64,000 nt of DNA. Source: Ga0077555 sp031406575 (GTDB taxonomy: Bacteria; Pseudomonadota; Alphaproteobacteria; Rhizobiales; Hyphomicrobiaceae). This document shows positions 24,416 to 32,293 of the stretch, one piece after another. The notes beneath the pieces were generated by a model. The model was given only the letters and a program-made list of their open reading frames with translations. It did not search any database and had not been told where the DNA came from. The stretch spans positions 1 through 64,000 of the forward strand of contig JANOHP010000124.1 in NCBI GenBank assembly GCA_031406575.1, written 5' to 3'. A program made the translations under genes and the position numbers. Within the stretch, counting starts at the first letter, position 1; each line of letters opens with the position of its first letter.

Positions 24416-25021
24416 ATGCAATCGAATTTGACGATGGACCATTCGGCGACAAAACCCTTGGCGACGAGCCTGCCGAACGTACTCACCTACGCGCGGATCC
24501 TCGCTATTCCTGCCATGTCCTTGTGTTTTCTTCTGCTCAAGAACGACACGGGCCGATGGTTGGCGTTGGGAATTTATCTGGCGGCCTGCGTCACCGATTG
24601 GCTCGACGGCTATCTGGCGCGGGTGTGGGACCAGCAATCGGCGCTCGGTCGCATGCTCGATCCGATTGCCGACAAATTGCTCGTCGGTACGACCTTGATG
24701 CTGTTGGTTTACGACAACACCATCGACGGTTTGACGATCGCGGCGGCCATCATCATCTTGTGCCGTGAGATCCTGGTGTCGGGACTGCGTGAGTTCCTGG
24801 CGGAGTTGAACGTCAAAATCCACGTCACGCAGCTCGCCAAGTGGAAAACGACGTTGCAGATGACCGCGCTGGGTGTGCTGATCGCGGGACCGGCAGGCGA
24901 CCGCTTGCTCACGGGCGTCACTCACGTAGGCGTCGCGCTGCTGTGGGCGGCGGCGCTGCTGACCCTGTGGACGGGGTACGACTATCTGAAGGCCGCCGTT
25001 CAGCATGCGATCGACACCTGA
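24416..25021 (+). CDS. pgsA: CDP-diacylglycerol--glycerol-3-phosphate 3-phosphatidyltransferase
   Basis: Makes phosphatidylglycerophosphate, the precursor of phosphatidylglycerol and cardiolipin, at the inner membrane. The 201-aa protein has the CDP-alcohol phosphotransferase motif D-G-x2-A-R-x8-G-x3-D-x3-D, read as DGYLARVWDQQSALGRMLDP then IADK. About four to five hydrophobic segments and the PgsA N-terminus SLPNVLTYARI are present. The start could instead be the ATG six codons later; neither has a well-placed ribosome site. moaD follows 35 nt downstream. Confidence 0.94.
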   Translation: MQSNLTMDHSATKPLATSLPNVLTYARILAIPAMSLCFLLLKNDTGRWLALGIYLAACVTDWLDGYLARVWDQQSALGRMLDPIADKLLVGTTLMLLVYDNTIDGLTIAAAIIILCREILVSGLREFLAELNVKIHVTQLAKWKTTLQMTALGVLIAGPAGDRLLTGVTHVGVALLWAAALLTLWTGYDYLKAAVQHAIDT

Positions 25022-25056
25022 CCCGCATGTCGTGCGGGATTTGAAAAGAGCAGTCT

Positions 25057-25314
25057 ATGGCCGTTTCTCTCCTCTATTTCGCCTGGGTCCGAGAAAAGAT
25101 CGGGCGCGCCTCGGAAACCGTGGAGCCGCCGACGTCAGTCGCGACCGTAGCTGATCTCGTCGAGTGGCTGCGCGCGCGGGGACCCGAGTACATGGAGGCC
25201 TTCGCCAACCCGGAAGTCGTGCGCGCCGCCATCGACCAGTCGCATGTGAAGCCGTCGGCGCGAATTGCCGGGGCGCAAGAGATCGCGTTCTTTCCGCCGG
25301 TGACAGGCGGGTGA
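25057..25314 (+). CDS. moaD: Molybdopterin synthase sulfur-carrier subunit MoaD
   Basis: An 85-aa ubiquitin-fold protein that carries the thiocarboxylate sulfur for molybdopterin synthesis. The C-terminal FFPPVTGG ends in the required Gly-Gly, and SLLYFAWVREKIG is the typical N-terminus. The partner moaE usually follows directly in this order of bacteria but is absent here; a palindromic intergenic repeat lies in that place. The pgsA-moaD pairing is common in Hyphomicrobiales. Confidence 0.93.
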   Translation: MAVSLLYFAWVREKIGRASETVEPPTSVATVADLVEWLRARGPEYMEAFANPEVVRAAIDQSHVKPSARIAGAQEIAFFPPVTGG

Positions 25315-25447
25315 GGGGCGGTAAGTAAAAGCGGGGTACACTGGCACGCCGACCTCGATGCCCGCCATCGAGTGCGCTGCTGTCGAGCAGGATGCAGTGC
25401 GGCTGTCGGCAGGTGAGCCTGAGGAGACACGGCGAGGCGCCACTTCC

Positions 25448-25530
25448 CCCTCTCCCCATGCCCTACTCTTGCATGGGGAGAGGGTCGGGGTGAGGGGCAC
25501 CCCCGGTCGGACATTGAGACGCCCCTCACC
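25448..25530. repeat. Palindromic intergenic repeat
   Basis: Contains a perfect 14-bp inverted repeat (25448-25461 with 25471-25484, 9-nt loop). A second stem follows, pairing GGTGAGGGGC (25489-25498) with GCCCCTCACC (25521-25530). The CCCTCTCCCC/GGGGAGAGGG type is a widely dispersed extragenic palindrome in alphaproteobacteria. It fills most of the gap between moaD and the LLM oxidoreductase. Confidence 0.75.
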
Positions 25531-25609
25531 TTGTCCCCGCCCCCGATCCCGTCGTAGCGTGGGGATCGCCGCCCAGCGCGCGCTCGTTCCTTTCTGGAGA
25601 CACCACCAG

Positions 25610-26767
25610 ATGATCAAGAAATTCGACAGCTCGTACGTCGGCACCGTCGACATGGAGAAATGCGGCTATCTGGGCACGCCGATCAACGATCGCTCATTCA
25701 GCAACGAACAACTCGCCGGCGCGCTCTACAAGGCCGAGGACTATGCCCGCACGATGGATCGGCTGGGCTACGATACGTTCTGGATGGCCGAGCATCATTT
25801 CCAACCCGAGGGGACGGAGTGCATTCCAAACCTGTTGATGATGGCCATGCACCTCGCCGGCATCACCAAGAACATCAAGATCGGCTGCGGGTTCAATGTC
25901 GTGCCGATGTGGCATCCGCTGCGGTTGGCGGAGGATTATGCAACGGCTGAAATTCTCACTCGCGGCCGCACGGTGTTCGGCGTGGCGCGGGGCTATCATA
26001 CGCGCGAGGTGGAGAGTTTCGGTGCGCCGCTGACCGACCAGGACGCCAACCGCGCCATGTTCGAGGAAGGCTGTGATGTCATCTTCAAAGCCTTCAACGA
26101 GGAAAAGTTCTCCCATCGCGGCACGTACTACACGATCCCGCCGGAGGTGCCCTATCGGGGCTATACGCTGAAGGAAATCACGCTGGTGCCGCGGCCGCTG
26201 AAACTACCGGTCGAGTGCTGGCAGCCGATCCAGTCGGGCTCCGACCGCGCGTTCGACTTCATGGCCAAGCACGGCATGAGCGGCGTTATCGGCGGCGGCT
26301 CGGCGGAAGGCGGCGCCGTGCAGCGGCACATGGATGGGTTCCAGGCCGCCTACAAACGGCGCGGCGTCGATCTGAAGCCCGGCGAACGGCTGTCGCTCGG
26401 CTACCAGTTCCACATTGCCTCCAACCGCGAGCAGGCGATGAAGGAAGCCGGCATCTACTACGAAGAGAACATGAAGATGTTCGGTGAGTTGCGCCTCGTG
26501 CGCGCGCTGAGCGAAGCGCAGATCGCCGCGATGCGCGATCCGCGTCTAGCGCCCAACGCCAAGTTGCCGCGCATCGAGGACGCCGTGGTGGCCGGTGGGT
26601 TCCTGGCCGGAACGCCGGCCGATATCATCGCGCAGCTCAAGGCTGTCGAAAAGCAATATCCCGGGCTCGAACGCGTGAGCTGCAGCTTGCCGCTCGGCAC
26701 GCCCCTGGCGACCGCGCTCGAGCAGTTGGAGCGCTTCGCCAATGAGGTGATGCCGGCGTTCAAGTGA
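25610..26767 (+). CDS. LLM-class flavin-dependent oxidoreductase
   Basis: A 385-aa luciferase-like TIM-barrel monooxygenase. The barrel core shows YDTFWMAEHHF, IKIGCGFNVVPMWHPLRLAEDYATAEILTRGR and VFGVARGYHTREVE, all family features, with flavin (FMN or F420) bound at the C-terminal barrel mouth. The start is placed at the ATG 9 nt after TGGAGA. The frame is open for 84 more codons upstream, but these only translate the palindromic repeat. Substrate is unknown and no flavin reductase adjoins. Confidence 0.9.
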   Translation: MIKKFDSSYVGTVDMEKCGYLGTPINDRSFSNEQLAGALYKAEDYARTMDRLGYDTFWMAEHHFQPEGTECIPNLLMMAMHLAGITKNIKIGCGFNVVPMWHPLRLAEDYATAEILTRGRTVFGVARGYHTREVESFGAPLTDQDANRAMFEEGCDVIFKAFNEEKFSHRGTYYTIPPEVPYRGYTLKEITLVPRPLKLPVECWQPIQSGSDRAFDFMAKHGMSGVIGGGSAEGGAVQRHMDGFQAAYKRRGVDLKPGERLSLGYQFHIASNREQAMKEAGIYYEENMKMFGELRLVRALSEAQIAAMRDPRLAPNAKLPRIEDAVVAGGFLAGTPADIIAQLKAVEKQYPGLERVSCSLPLGTPLATALEQLERFANEVMPAFK

Positions 26768-26795
26768 CGCCGCGAGCCACCATCAGTCCAAGTCG

Positions 26796-26828
26796 AAAAT
26801 GAAAAGGGCCGCACGATATGTGCGGCCC
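26796..26828 (-). terminator. Terminator of the outer-membrane protein gene
   Basis: A perfect 9-bp stem (26806-26814 with 26820-26828, 5-nt loop) is followed on the minus strand by TTTTCATTTT. It lies 28 nt past the stop of the minus-strand beta-barrel gene and also sits between convergent genes. Confidence 0.85.
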
Positions 26829-26856
26829 TCGAGATTTCAGAGCGATTGCCGTGCGT

Positions 26857-27573
26857 TCACTTCATCGAGGCGTAGCCATCTCTTTCGCCACCGAACTTGA
26901 AGCTCATGCGCGCCGTCACGCTGTGAATGTCGGCCGATGCGTCGGAGATCGTCTGGGGCGAGGCGAAGCCGGGAAATACGGACTGACCGCGCCCCTCCAT
27001 GTTCAGGCGCACGTAGTCGTACTGGATGCCCAACAGGATATTGGACGCCAGAGCATACTCGGCCCCCAAGCCCAATGTGTAGCCGTGTTCACGCCCGCTC
27101 GACTGTGTGCTCGACACGCCGGTGCTGGTGATGACGGTGCCGAAGCTCGTATCTGAGCTCGCATAGCCAGCCTTGACGTAGGGCAGCCAACGGTCGACGG
27201 CCATGCCGAACCGCGCCGTGACCATCAACAGGTCGTCGATATGCGTCGTCATCGACTGGTTCGCGAGGAGCGCACTCGTCGCCTTGTGGTCCAAGGCTGC
27301 CCAGGACACCTCCACACCGAGCACGAGGGCATTCATCTGGTAGAGACCGCCGACGTGAGCGCCGGCCGTCAGGCCATCTGCACTTTGCGAGAAGCCCTGC
27401 GTTGTCGCCCCGTCGAAAAAGGCGGCATTGACATCGCTCGACGTGCCGCCGACGTGGCCACCCAGATACAGGCCGGTCCAATTGTAGTCGCGCGCGGCCG
27501 CCTGACTGCTCCCACCCGCGCACGCTATGCCAACCAACGCCACAACCGCACACAACTTACCCGACGCTTTCAT
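26857..27573 (-). CDS. Omp25/Omp31-like outer-membrane beta-barrel protein
   Basis: A 238-aa protein with a signal peptide (residues 1 to about 27, ending QAAA). The mature 8-stranded barrel begins RDYNWTGLYLGGHVGG, the standard opening of rhizobial surface-antigen porins. It ends with alternating strands such as ILLGIQYDYVRLNM and HSVTARMSFKFGG. In these families the last residue is often aromatic, but here a charged tail follows. Start chosen at the ATG with GGAGG upstream. Structural or porin role in the envelope is inferred. Confidence 0.87.
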   Translation of the reverse strand: MKASGKLCAVVALVGIACAGGSSQAAARDYNWTGLYLGGHVGGTSSDVNAAFFDGATTQGFSQSADGLTAGAHVGGLYQMNALVLGVEVSWAALDHKATSALLANQSMTTHIDDLLMVTARFGMAVDRWLPYVKAGYASSDTSFGTVITSTGVSSTQSSGREHGYTLGLGAEYALASNILLGIQYDYVRLNMEGRGQSVFPGFASPQTISDASADIHSVTARMSFKFGGERDGYASMK

Positions 27574-28058
27574 GAACCCCTCCACGCTACTGCCGGCAGC
27601 ATCCGCAAAACGGTTTGCTGCGGCACGCCCTCGAAACGAATTGCGACCGTCGCGCCCACCTCGTGTCGCTACGACGGTTCGTGGGCGGACAGTGACGGCG
27701 GGTCGTGTTGCATTCAATGGTTCCCGCCCGCAACCGACGCGCAATGGTGGCGTTGCGGCAACAATCCTCGCAATAGTACGTGTGACGACGCGTGCGTAGT
27801 GCCCGAAAAGGCTAGCGAATCAGCTTCTGCGTATCGCGGTCCCGGCCGATCCGGCTTCTCCACAGGTTTTTTCGGCGGTGCATTTCTTTTCGAGCCGACT
27901 CGGCGGAGCGGCACCAACCGTCGAGGCGCTGTCCACGCCGCGGCCGGGCGGCTTTACTTCCAGTGCGGCGTCGCCGCGTGCTAGCGTTGCCGTCTCAGCC
28001 GGGCCCGGTTCGGCTGTACCCTGCCGTTTCAGCCAGTAGCATCCCGAGGACCCCACCC
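27574..28058. other. Noncoding region between omp and ABM genes
   Basis: This 485-nt divergent gap should hold the omp and ABM promoters. Open frames crossing it have biased, arginine- or proline-rich translations with no recognisable similarity. I see no repeat, structured RNA or clear operator in it. Confidence 0.5.
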
Positions 28059-28355
28059 ATGATCTACGTCATCGCCGCCATGACCTTGAAACCCGGTACC
28101 CGCGACAAGGTGTTGGCCGCCGCCAAGCCCTGCATCGAAGCAACGCGCAAGGAAACCGGCTGCATTTTCTATGATCTCAACATCAGCACCGACAATCCCG
28201 ATTTGCTGACCTTCGTGGAGCGCTGGGAAACGCGCGATCATCTCACCGCCCACACCAAGACCGATCATTTGAAAGCTTGGCGCGCCGCGTCCAGCGACTA
28301 CGTGGCGAGCCGTGTGGTGGAAATCATCACACCCGCCAGCGTCGATAAGATGTGA
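28059..28355 (+). CDS. Antibiotic biosynthesis monooxygenase (ABM) domain protein
   Basis: A 98-aa YgiN-like ferredoxin-fold dimer-type protein. IYVIAAMTLKPGTRDKVLAAA, ETGCIFYDLNIS and FVERWETRDHLTAHTKTDHLKAW match the ABM domain. Members act as quinol or polyketide monooxygenases; most, like this one, have no known substrate. The ATG lies 8 nt after GAGGA. It ends 14 nt before the ureE ATG and probably leads the ureEFG transcript. Confidence 0.85.
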   Translation: MIYVIAAMTLKPGTRDKVLAAAKPCIEATRKETGCIFYDLNISTDNPDLLTFVERWETRDHLTAHTKTDHLKAWRAASSDYVASRVVEIITPASVDKM

Positions 28356-28369
28356 GCGGTGTTCCGGCC

Positions 28370-28945
28370 ATGTTGCGCGCGTCTCGCATCGTGCGACGGG
28401 CCGATATGGCCGGTCGCATCGGCATCGATACGGTGACCCTGGATCGCGAGGCGCGCTATCGCCGGCGCGTGGCGATGACGACCGACCAGGGCCACGCGTT
28501 CCTGCTCGATCTGCCGGAGGCGACCTACCTCGCCGACGGCGACGCGCTCGAGATCGAGGGGCGCGGGCTCGTCAAAGTCGTGGCGGCGGTGGAAGATCTG
28601 CTCGAGGTCCACGCGGCCAGTCGCGAGGCGTTGGCGCGCATCGCTTGGCATATCGGCAACCGGCACACGCCCGCCGAAATCACCGCCGATGCGCTCTACA
28701 TTCAACCCGATCATGTGCTGCAAGACATGGTGATCGGCCTGGGCGCGCACGTGCATCGGGTGCGCCGACCGTTCGAGCCCGAAGGCGGGGCTTACGGCGG
28801 CAAGGCACAACTCGCCTCCGGTCACCACCACCACCATCATCACGGTGACGACGCGCATGACCATGCGCTTGGACCGGGGGGCAGCCACGCCCATGAAGCG
28901 CATGGCCACGCCGTGAAGCGGCCGGCCATTTGGCGGCCCGAGTAG
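28370..28945 (+). CDS. ureE: Urease accessory protein UreE, nickel metallochaperone
   Basis: Delivers Ni(II) to UreG during urease activation. The 191-aa protein has an N-terminal peptide-binding-like domain and a ferredoxin-like metal domain with NRHTPAEITADALYIQPDHVLQDM and GLGAHVHRV. An extended C-terminal tail has seven consecutive histidines (152-158) and about seven more His among Asp/Glu/Gly, a nickel-storing tail. A GTG at 28352 could start the protein six codons earlier and overlap the ABM gene; the ATG fits the usual N-terminus. The tail is natural and unlikely to be a vector tag because it continues into HDH and HAH motifs. Confidence 0.95.
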   Translation: MLRASRIVRRADMAGRIGIDTVTLDREARYRRRVAMTTDQGHAFLLDLPEATYLADGDALEIEGRGLVKVVAAVEDLLEVHAASREALARIAWHIGNRHTPAEITADALYIQPDHVLQDMVIGLGAHVHRVRRPFEPEGGAYGGKAQLASGHHHHHHHGDDAHDHALGPGGSHAHEAHGHAVKRPAIWRPE

Positions 28946-28953
28946 GAATGTGG

Positions 28954-29670
28954 ATGGACGGGGCACTGCCTCCAGAGACGGCCAGCGACCCAGCCGCCAA
29001 GCGGGCGCTGCTGCACGTATGGCTGTCGCCGGCATTTCCGGTCGGCGCATTTGCCTACAGCCACGGACTGGAGCAGGCCGTCGAGCGCGGATGGGTTCGC
29101 GATGCTGCGATGCTGCAAGCGTGGCTCGACGATCTCGTCACGCACGGCTCGCTGGGCAATGATCTCGTGCTGCTGGCGGCGGCGTGGCGCGCGACGACCC
29201 AGAGCGACATTGCTGCATTGCGCGACGTGGCTGAACTCTCCGTGGCGCTGCAACCATCGGCCGAGCGCCATCTGGAGACGACACAGCAAGGACGCTCCTT
29301 CATCGGCGCGATGGCGTCGGCGTGGTCCTGCCCGGCTGTCGCCGCTCTCGAAGAATTGTTGGGCGAAACCGAAGTGGGCTATCCCGTGGCCGTCGGCAGC
29401 GCGACGTCTGGTCATGATATCGCGCTCGGCGACACGCTGTCAGCCTACGCGTTGGCGTTCCTGTCGAATGCGGCGTCGGCCGCGATCCGATTGTCGGTCA
29501 TCGGTCAGACAGACGGGCAGCGGGTGGTCGCTGCGTTGGTGCCTGCCATCAACGATGCGGTGCTGCGGGCCGCACGATCCTCGCTCGCTGATCTGGGCAG
29601 TGCTACGCTGCGCGCCGACATCTCCTCGCTTGCCCATGAAACCCAGTATTCGAGGCTTTTTCGCTCATGA
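28954..29670 (+). CDS. ureF: Urease accessory protein UreF
   Basis: GTPase-modulating component of the UreD/F/G activation complex on apo-urease. The 238-aa all-helical protein has LLHVWLSPAFPVGAFAYSHGLE and GHDIALGDTLSAYALAFLSN, both diagnostic. ATG 28954 is preferred because AGGA lies 6 nt upstream; an ATG two codons earlier abuts that site. It ends in a 4-nt overlap with ureG. Confidence 0.93.
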   Translation: MDGALPPETASDPAAKRALLHVWLSPAFPVGAFAYSHGLEQAVERGWVRDAAMLQAWLDDLVTHGSLGNDLVLLAAAWRATTQSDIAALRDVAELSVALQPSAERHLETTQQGRSFIGAMASAWSCPAVAALEELLGETEVGYPVAVGSATSGHDIALGDTLSAYALAFLSNAASAAIRLSVIGQTDGQRVVAALVPAINDAVLRAARSSLADLGSATLRADISSLAHETQYSRLFRS

Positions 29671-30284
29671 CCTCTCCACATGGTCCCTTGCGGGTCGGCA
29701 TCGGCGGTCCCGTCGGGTCGGGAAAGACGACGTTGACGGCCGCGCTGTGCCGCACATTGCGCGATCGCTATGACATCTGCGCCATCACCAACGACATCTA
29801 CACGAAAGAGGATGCAGAAATCCTGATGCGCATGCAGGCGTTGCCGCTCGATCGCATCATGGGAGTCGAAACCGGCGGCTGTCCGCACACAGCCATCCGC
29901 GAGGACTGCTCGATCAACTTGGCGGCCATCGATACGATGCGAGCCAAGTTTCCGAAGCTCGACGTCATTCTCATCGAGTCGGGTGGCGACAACCTCGCGG
30001 CGACGTTCTCACCAGATCTGGCGGACATCACTATTTACGTCATCGACGTGGCGCAGGGAGAGAAAATCCCGCGCAAGGGAGGGCCGGGCATCACGCGCTC
30101 GGACCTGCTCGTCATCAACAAGACGGATCTGGCACCGCACGTGGGTGCCGACCTCGGCGTGATGGAGCGCGATGCCGGCCGCATGCGGGGTGAACGTCCT
30201 TTCGTGTTTTCCAATTTGCGGACGGGAGATGGGGTCGAAACCATCACGGCCTTCATCGAAAAAGCGGGTGGGCTCGCGTCGTAA
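29667..30284 (+). CDS. ureG: Urease accessory GTPase UreG
   Basis: SIMIBI-class GTPase that couples GTP hydrolysis to nickel insertion. The 205-aa protein has the P-loop GGPVGSGKT (13-21), the nickel-binding C-P-H segment in GVETGGCPHTAIREDCSIN, ESGGDNLAATFSP and the guanine-specific NKTD. It is coupled to ureF by ATGA. The structural genes ureABC and ureD are not in the window. Confidence 0.96.
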   Translation: MTSPHGPLRVGIGGPVGSGKTTLTAALCRTLRDRYDICAITNDIYTKEDAEILMRMQALPLDRIMGVETGGCPHTAIREDCSINLAAIDTMRAKFPKLDVILIESGGDNLAATFSPDLADITIYVIDVAQGEKIPRKGGPGITRSDLLVINKTDLAPHVGADLGVMERDAGRMRGERPFVFSNLRTGDGVETITAFIEKAGGLAS

Positions 30285-30421
30285 GCTCTGACAGGCGATA
30301 TGATTTTCACGTGTCGATCGAGAGGGGGCGGACGGTCGAGTGGCGGCTCCCGATGACGTCTCGAGGTCTCCAATTTCAAGACGGTGCGACAATCCAAACG
30401 CGGGTTCTGTTGCGGCAGCGT

Positions 30422-30435
30422 TTGACGCGCGTCAA
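30422..30435. promoter_or_regulatory. FNR/FixK-like palindrome upstream of TRAP operon
   Basis: TTGAC-N4-GTCAA lies at the core of a perfect 16-bp palindrome (30421-30436). It fits the TTGA(T/C)-N4-(A/G)TCAA consensus of Crp/Fnr-family regulators such as FixK, FnrN and NnrR. The centre is about 93 nt before the dctP ATG, compatible with class II activation and a leader of about 50 nt. Confidence 0.5.
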
Positions 30436-30521
30436 AGGCGCACATAAGGTGCTGAGCCGCTGAAATAAAAAACGCAAAGCGCGCAGCGCCCGTAAAGGGA
30501 CAACGATCTAGGAGACGTCCA

Positions 30522-31625
30522 GTGAAATCAACGATCAAAGGCTTATTGGCGGGCGGCGCGATGGCGGCTGTGCTCGCCCTGTCACCGACAACGGCCGACG
30601 CGCAGTCGAAAACGCTCAAAATGCAGGCCTCATGGCCCGCGTCTTTGACGCTCTATGAGAACTTCACCGACTTCGCCAAACGCCTCGAAGTTCTGACCGC
30701 TGGTCGAGTCAAGATCGAAGCGATGCCGGCAGGTACGGTCGTCCCGGCCTTCGAAGTGCTCGATGCGACGCACAAAAAGGTCATCGACGGGTCGCACACT
30801 TGGGCTGGATATTGGGTCGGCAAGAACAAGGCCGCAATCCTGTTCACCGGTGGCCCCGGCGGTCCGTTCGGCATGGACCACATGGACTACCTGTCGTGGA
30901 TGTGGCACGGCGGCGGCTTGGAGATGTACCACAAGTTCTACCAGGAGACTCTGAAGCTGAACGTGGTGACTTTCCCGATTTTGTCGACGAGCCCGCAGGC
31001 GCTGGGCTGGTTCAAGAAGCCGATCGAGAGCTTGGCTGACTTCAAGGGCCAAAAGTGCCGCCAGACCGGAATTGCGGCTGAAGTCATGAACGAAATGGGC
31101 ATGCGCACGGTCAATATGCCGGGCGGAGAAATCATGCCCGCAGCCGAACGAGGCACGATCGATTGCGCCGAGTGGGTGGGTGGCATCGAAGACTTGCGCT
31201 TCGGCTTCCACACGATCTGGAAGTGGCACTATGCCCCGTCTCTGCACGAGTCGGTGTCGATCGGTGAGCTGCTGATCAACAAGGACGTTTGGGACGGCCT
31301 GGGCAAACTCGACCAGGAAATCACGAAAGCGGCAATCACAGAGCAGTTGTTCGTGTGGTGGGCCAAGTGGCAGCGCCAGAACGCCGAAGCCGTCGTCGAA
31401 CTGCGCGACGTGCACAAGGTCAACATCGCCGAGACCCCGCCCGAAATCCACAAGGCTTTCCTCGAAGCCTGGGACAAGGTCGCGGCCAAGGAATCGGAGA
31501 AAAATCCCATCTTCAAGGAAACCTACGAGTCGCTTCGTAAATGGGCTTCGGTGACGGTGCCGGCAAAGCGCTTCTACTACCCGGCCTACGGCATCGCTGC
31601 CGATCACTACTGGCCCAAGAAATGA
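30522..31625 (+). CDS. dctP: TRAP transporter substrate-binding protein (mannitol/chloroaromatic-type DctP)
   Basis: A 367-aa periplasmic receptor. Signal peptide 1-27 (ending ADA) precedes TLKMQASWPASLTLYENF. The mature protein carries SHTWAGYWVGKNKAAILF, ADFKGQKCRQTGIAAEVM and ERGTIDCAEWVGGIEDL, characteristic of the FcbT1/TakP branch that binds 2-oxo acids or aromatic acids. RFYYPAYGIAADHYWPKK ends it. It is followed by a strong hairpin and then dctQ and dctM. An FNR/FixK-like box lies upstream. Confidence 0.95.
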   Translation: MKSTIKGLLAGGAMAAVLALSPTTADAQSKTLKMQASWPASLTLYENFTDFAKRLEVLTAGRVKIEAMPAGTVVPAFEVLDATHKKVIDGSHTWAGYWVGKNKAAILFTGGPGGPFGMDHMDYLSWMWHGGGLEMYHKFYQETLKLNVVTFPILSTSPQALGWFKKPIESLADFKGQKCRQTGIAAEVMNEMGMRTVNMPGGEIMPAAERGTIDCAEWVGGIEDLRFGFHTIWKWHYAPSLHESVSIGELLINKDVWDGLGKLDQEITKAAITEQLFVWWAKWQRQNAEAVVELRDVHKVNIAETPPEIHKAFLEAWDKVAAKESEKNPIFKETYESLRKWASVTVPAKRFYYPAYGIAADHYWPKK

Positions 31626-31631
31626 TCGTCC

Positions 31632-31658
31632 GAGGGGCGCCGCGAGGCGCCCCTCTTT
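31632..31658 (+). terminator. Hairpin with T-run between dctP and dctQ
   Basis: A perfect 10-bp GC-rich stem (31632-31641 with 31646-31655, GCGA loop) ends in CTTT, 6 nt after the dctP stop. It looks like a leaky intrinsic terminator, giving more binding protein than permease. Confidence 0.75.
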
Positions 31659-31710
31659 CGTTGTTGCGCAGACCGGCCGGACGGCCTTTCTCGGGGATGG
31701 GAATGAACTT

Positions 31711-32289
31711 ATGACGAGTACGACAGAACCACCTTTAGGGGTTGTGCCCCCTCCGGCCTATTTGGCCGTCATTCGCACGATCGACACGTTCACCGAGTAC
31801 TCGGGCTACGTCTTCCTGCTGCTCTCGATCCCGCTCATCTTCGCGAACTTCGTCGAAGTCATTTCGCGCTATGCGCTCGATGACCCGACCATCTGGGCGC
31901 TCGACGTGACGACGATGAGCTTCGGCGCCATCGTCATGCTGGGCACGGTTCCGGCCCTCGTCAAAGGCGCGCACGTGCGCACCGACATGCTCTGGGAGAA
32001 CTTCACCGATCGCGGCAAAGGCTGGGTCGACGTCATCGGATTCGCGGTGTTCTTCCTGCCGACGATGGCCGTGCTGTTCTTCATCTCGGTCGACGATTTC
32101 CTCTATGCGCTCGACATCAATGAGCGCTCCAACTCTGGAGCGTGGGGCCCGGCGTTGTGGCCGCTGCGCGCCGTAATCCCGATCTGCGCGCTGATGCTTT
32201 TCATCCAAGGCATCTCGGAACTGATGAAGAGCTGGTGGGCCGCCAAGACTGGCGTGTTCCTCGTGAAGCACGAAAAGATCGAGGTCTGA
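31711..32289 (+). CDS. dctQ: TRAP transporter small permease (DctQ)
   Basis: A 192-aa four-helix membrane subunit. SGYVFLLLSIPLIFANFVEVISRYALDDPTIWALDVTTMSFGAIVMLG spans helices 1 and 2, with a conserved WALD segment in the loop. It is longer between helices 3 and 4 than the first DctQ in this window, as in the mannitol/chloroaromatic-type subgroup. dctM starts 4 nt after its stop. Confidence 0.92.
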   Translation: MTSTTEPPLGVVPPPAYLAVIRTIDTFTEYSGYVFLLLSIPLIFANFVEVISRYALDDPTIWALDVTTMSFGAIVMLGTVPALVKGAHVRTDMLWENFTDRGKGWVDVIGFAVFFLPTMAVLFFISVDDFLYALDINERSNSGAWGPALWPLRAVIPICALMLFIQGISELMKSWWAAKTGVFLVKHEKIEV

Positions 32290-32293
32290 GCCC

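Noticed and set aside
28820..28850. Seven-histidine tract as possible vector-tag contamination
   Set aside because: It lies inside ureE, continues into further His/Asp motifs and matches the known nickel-binding tail of UreE proteins.
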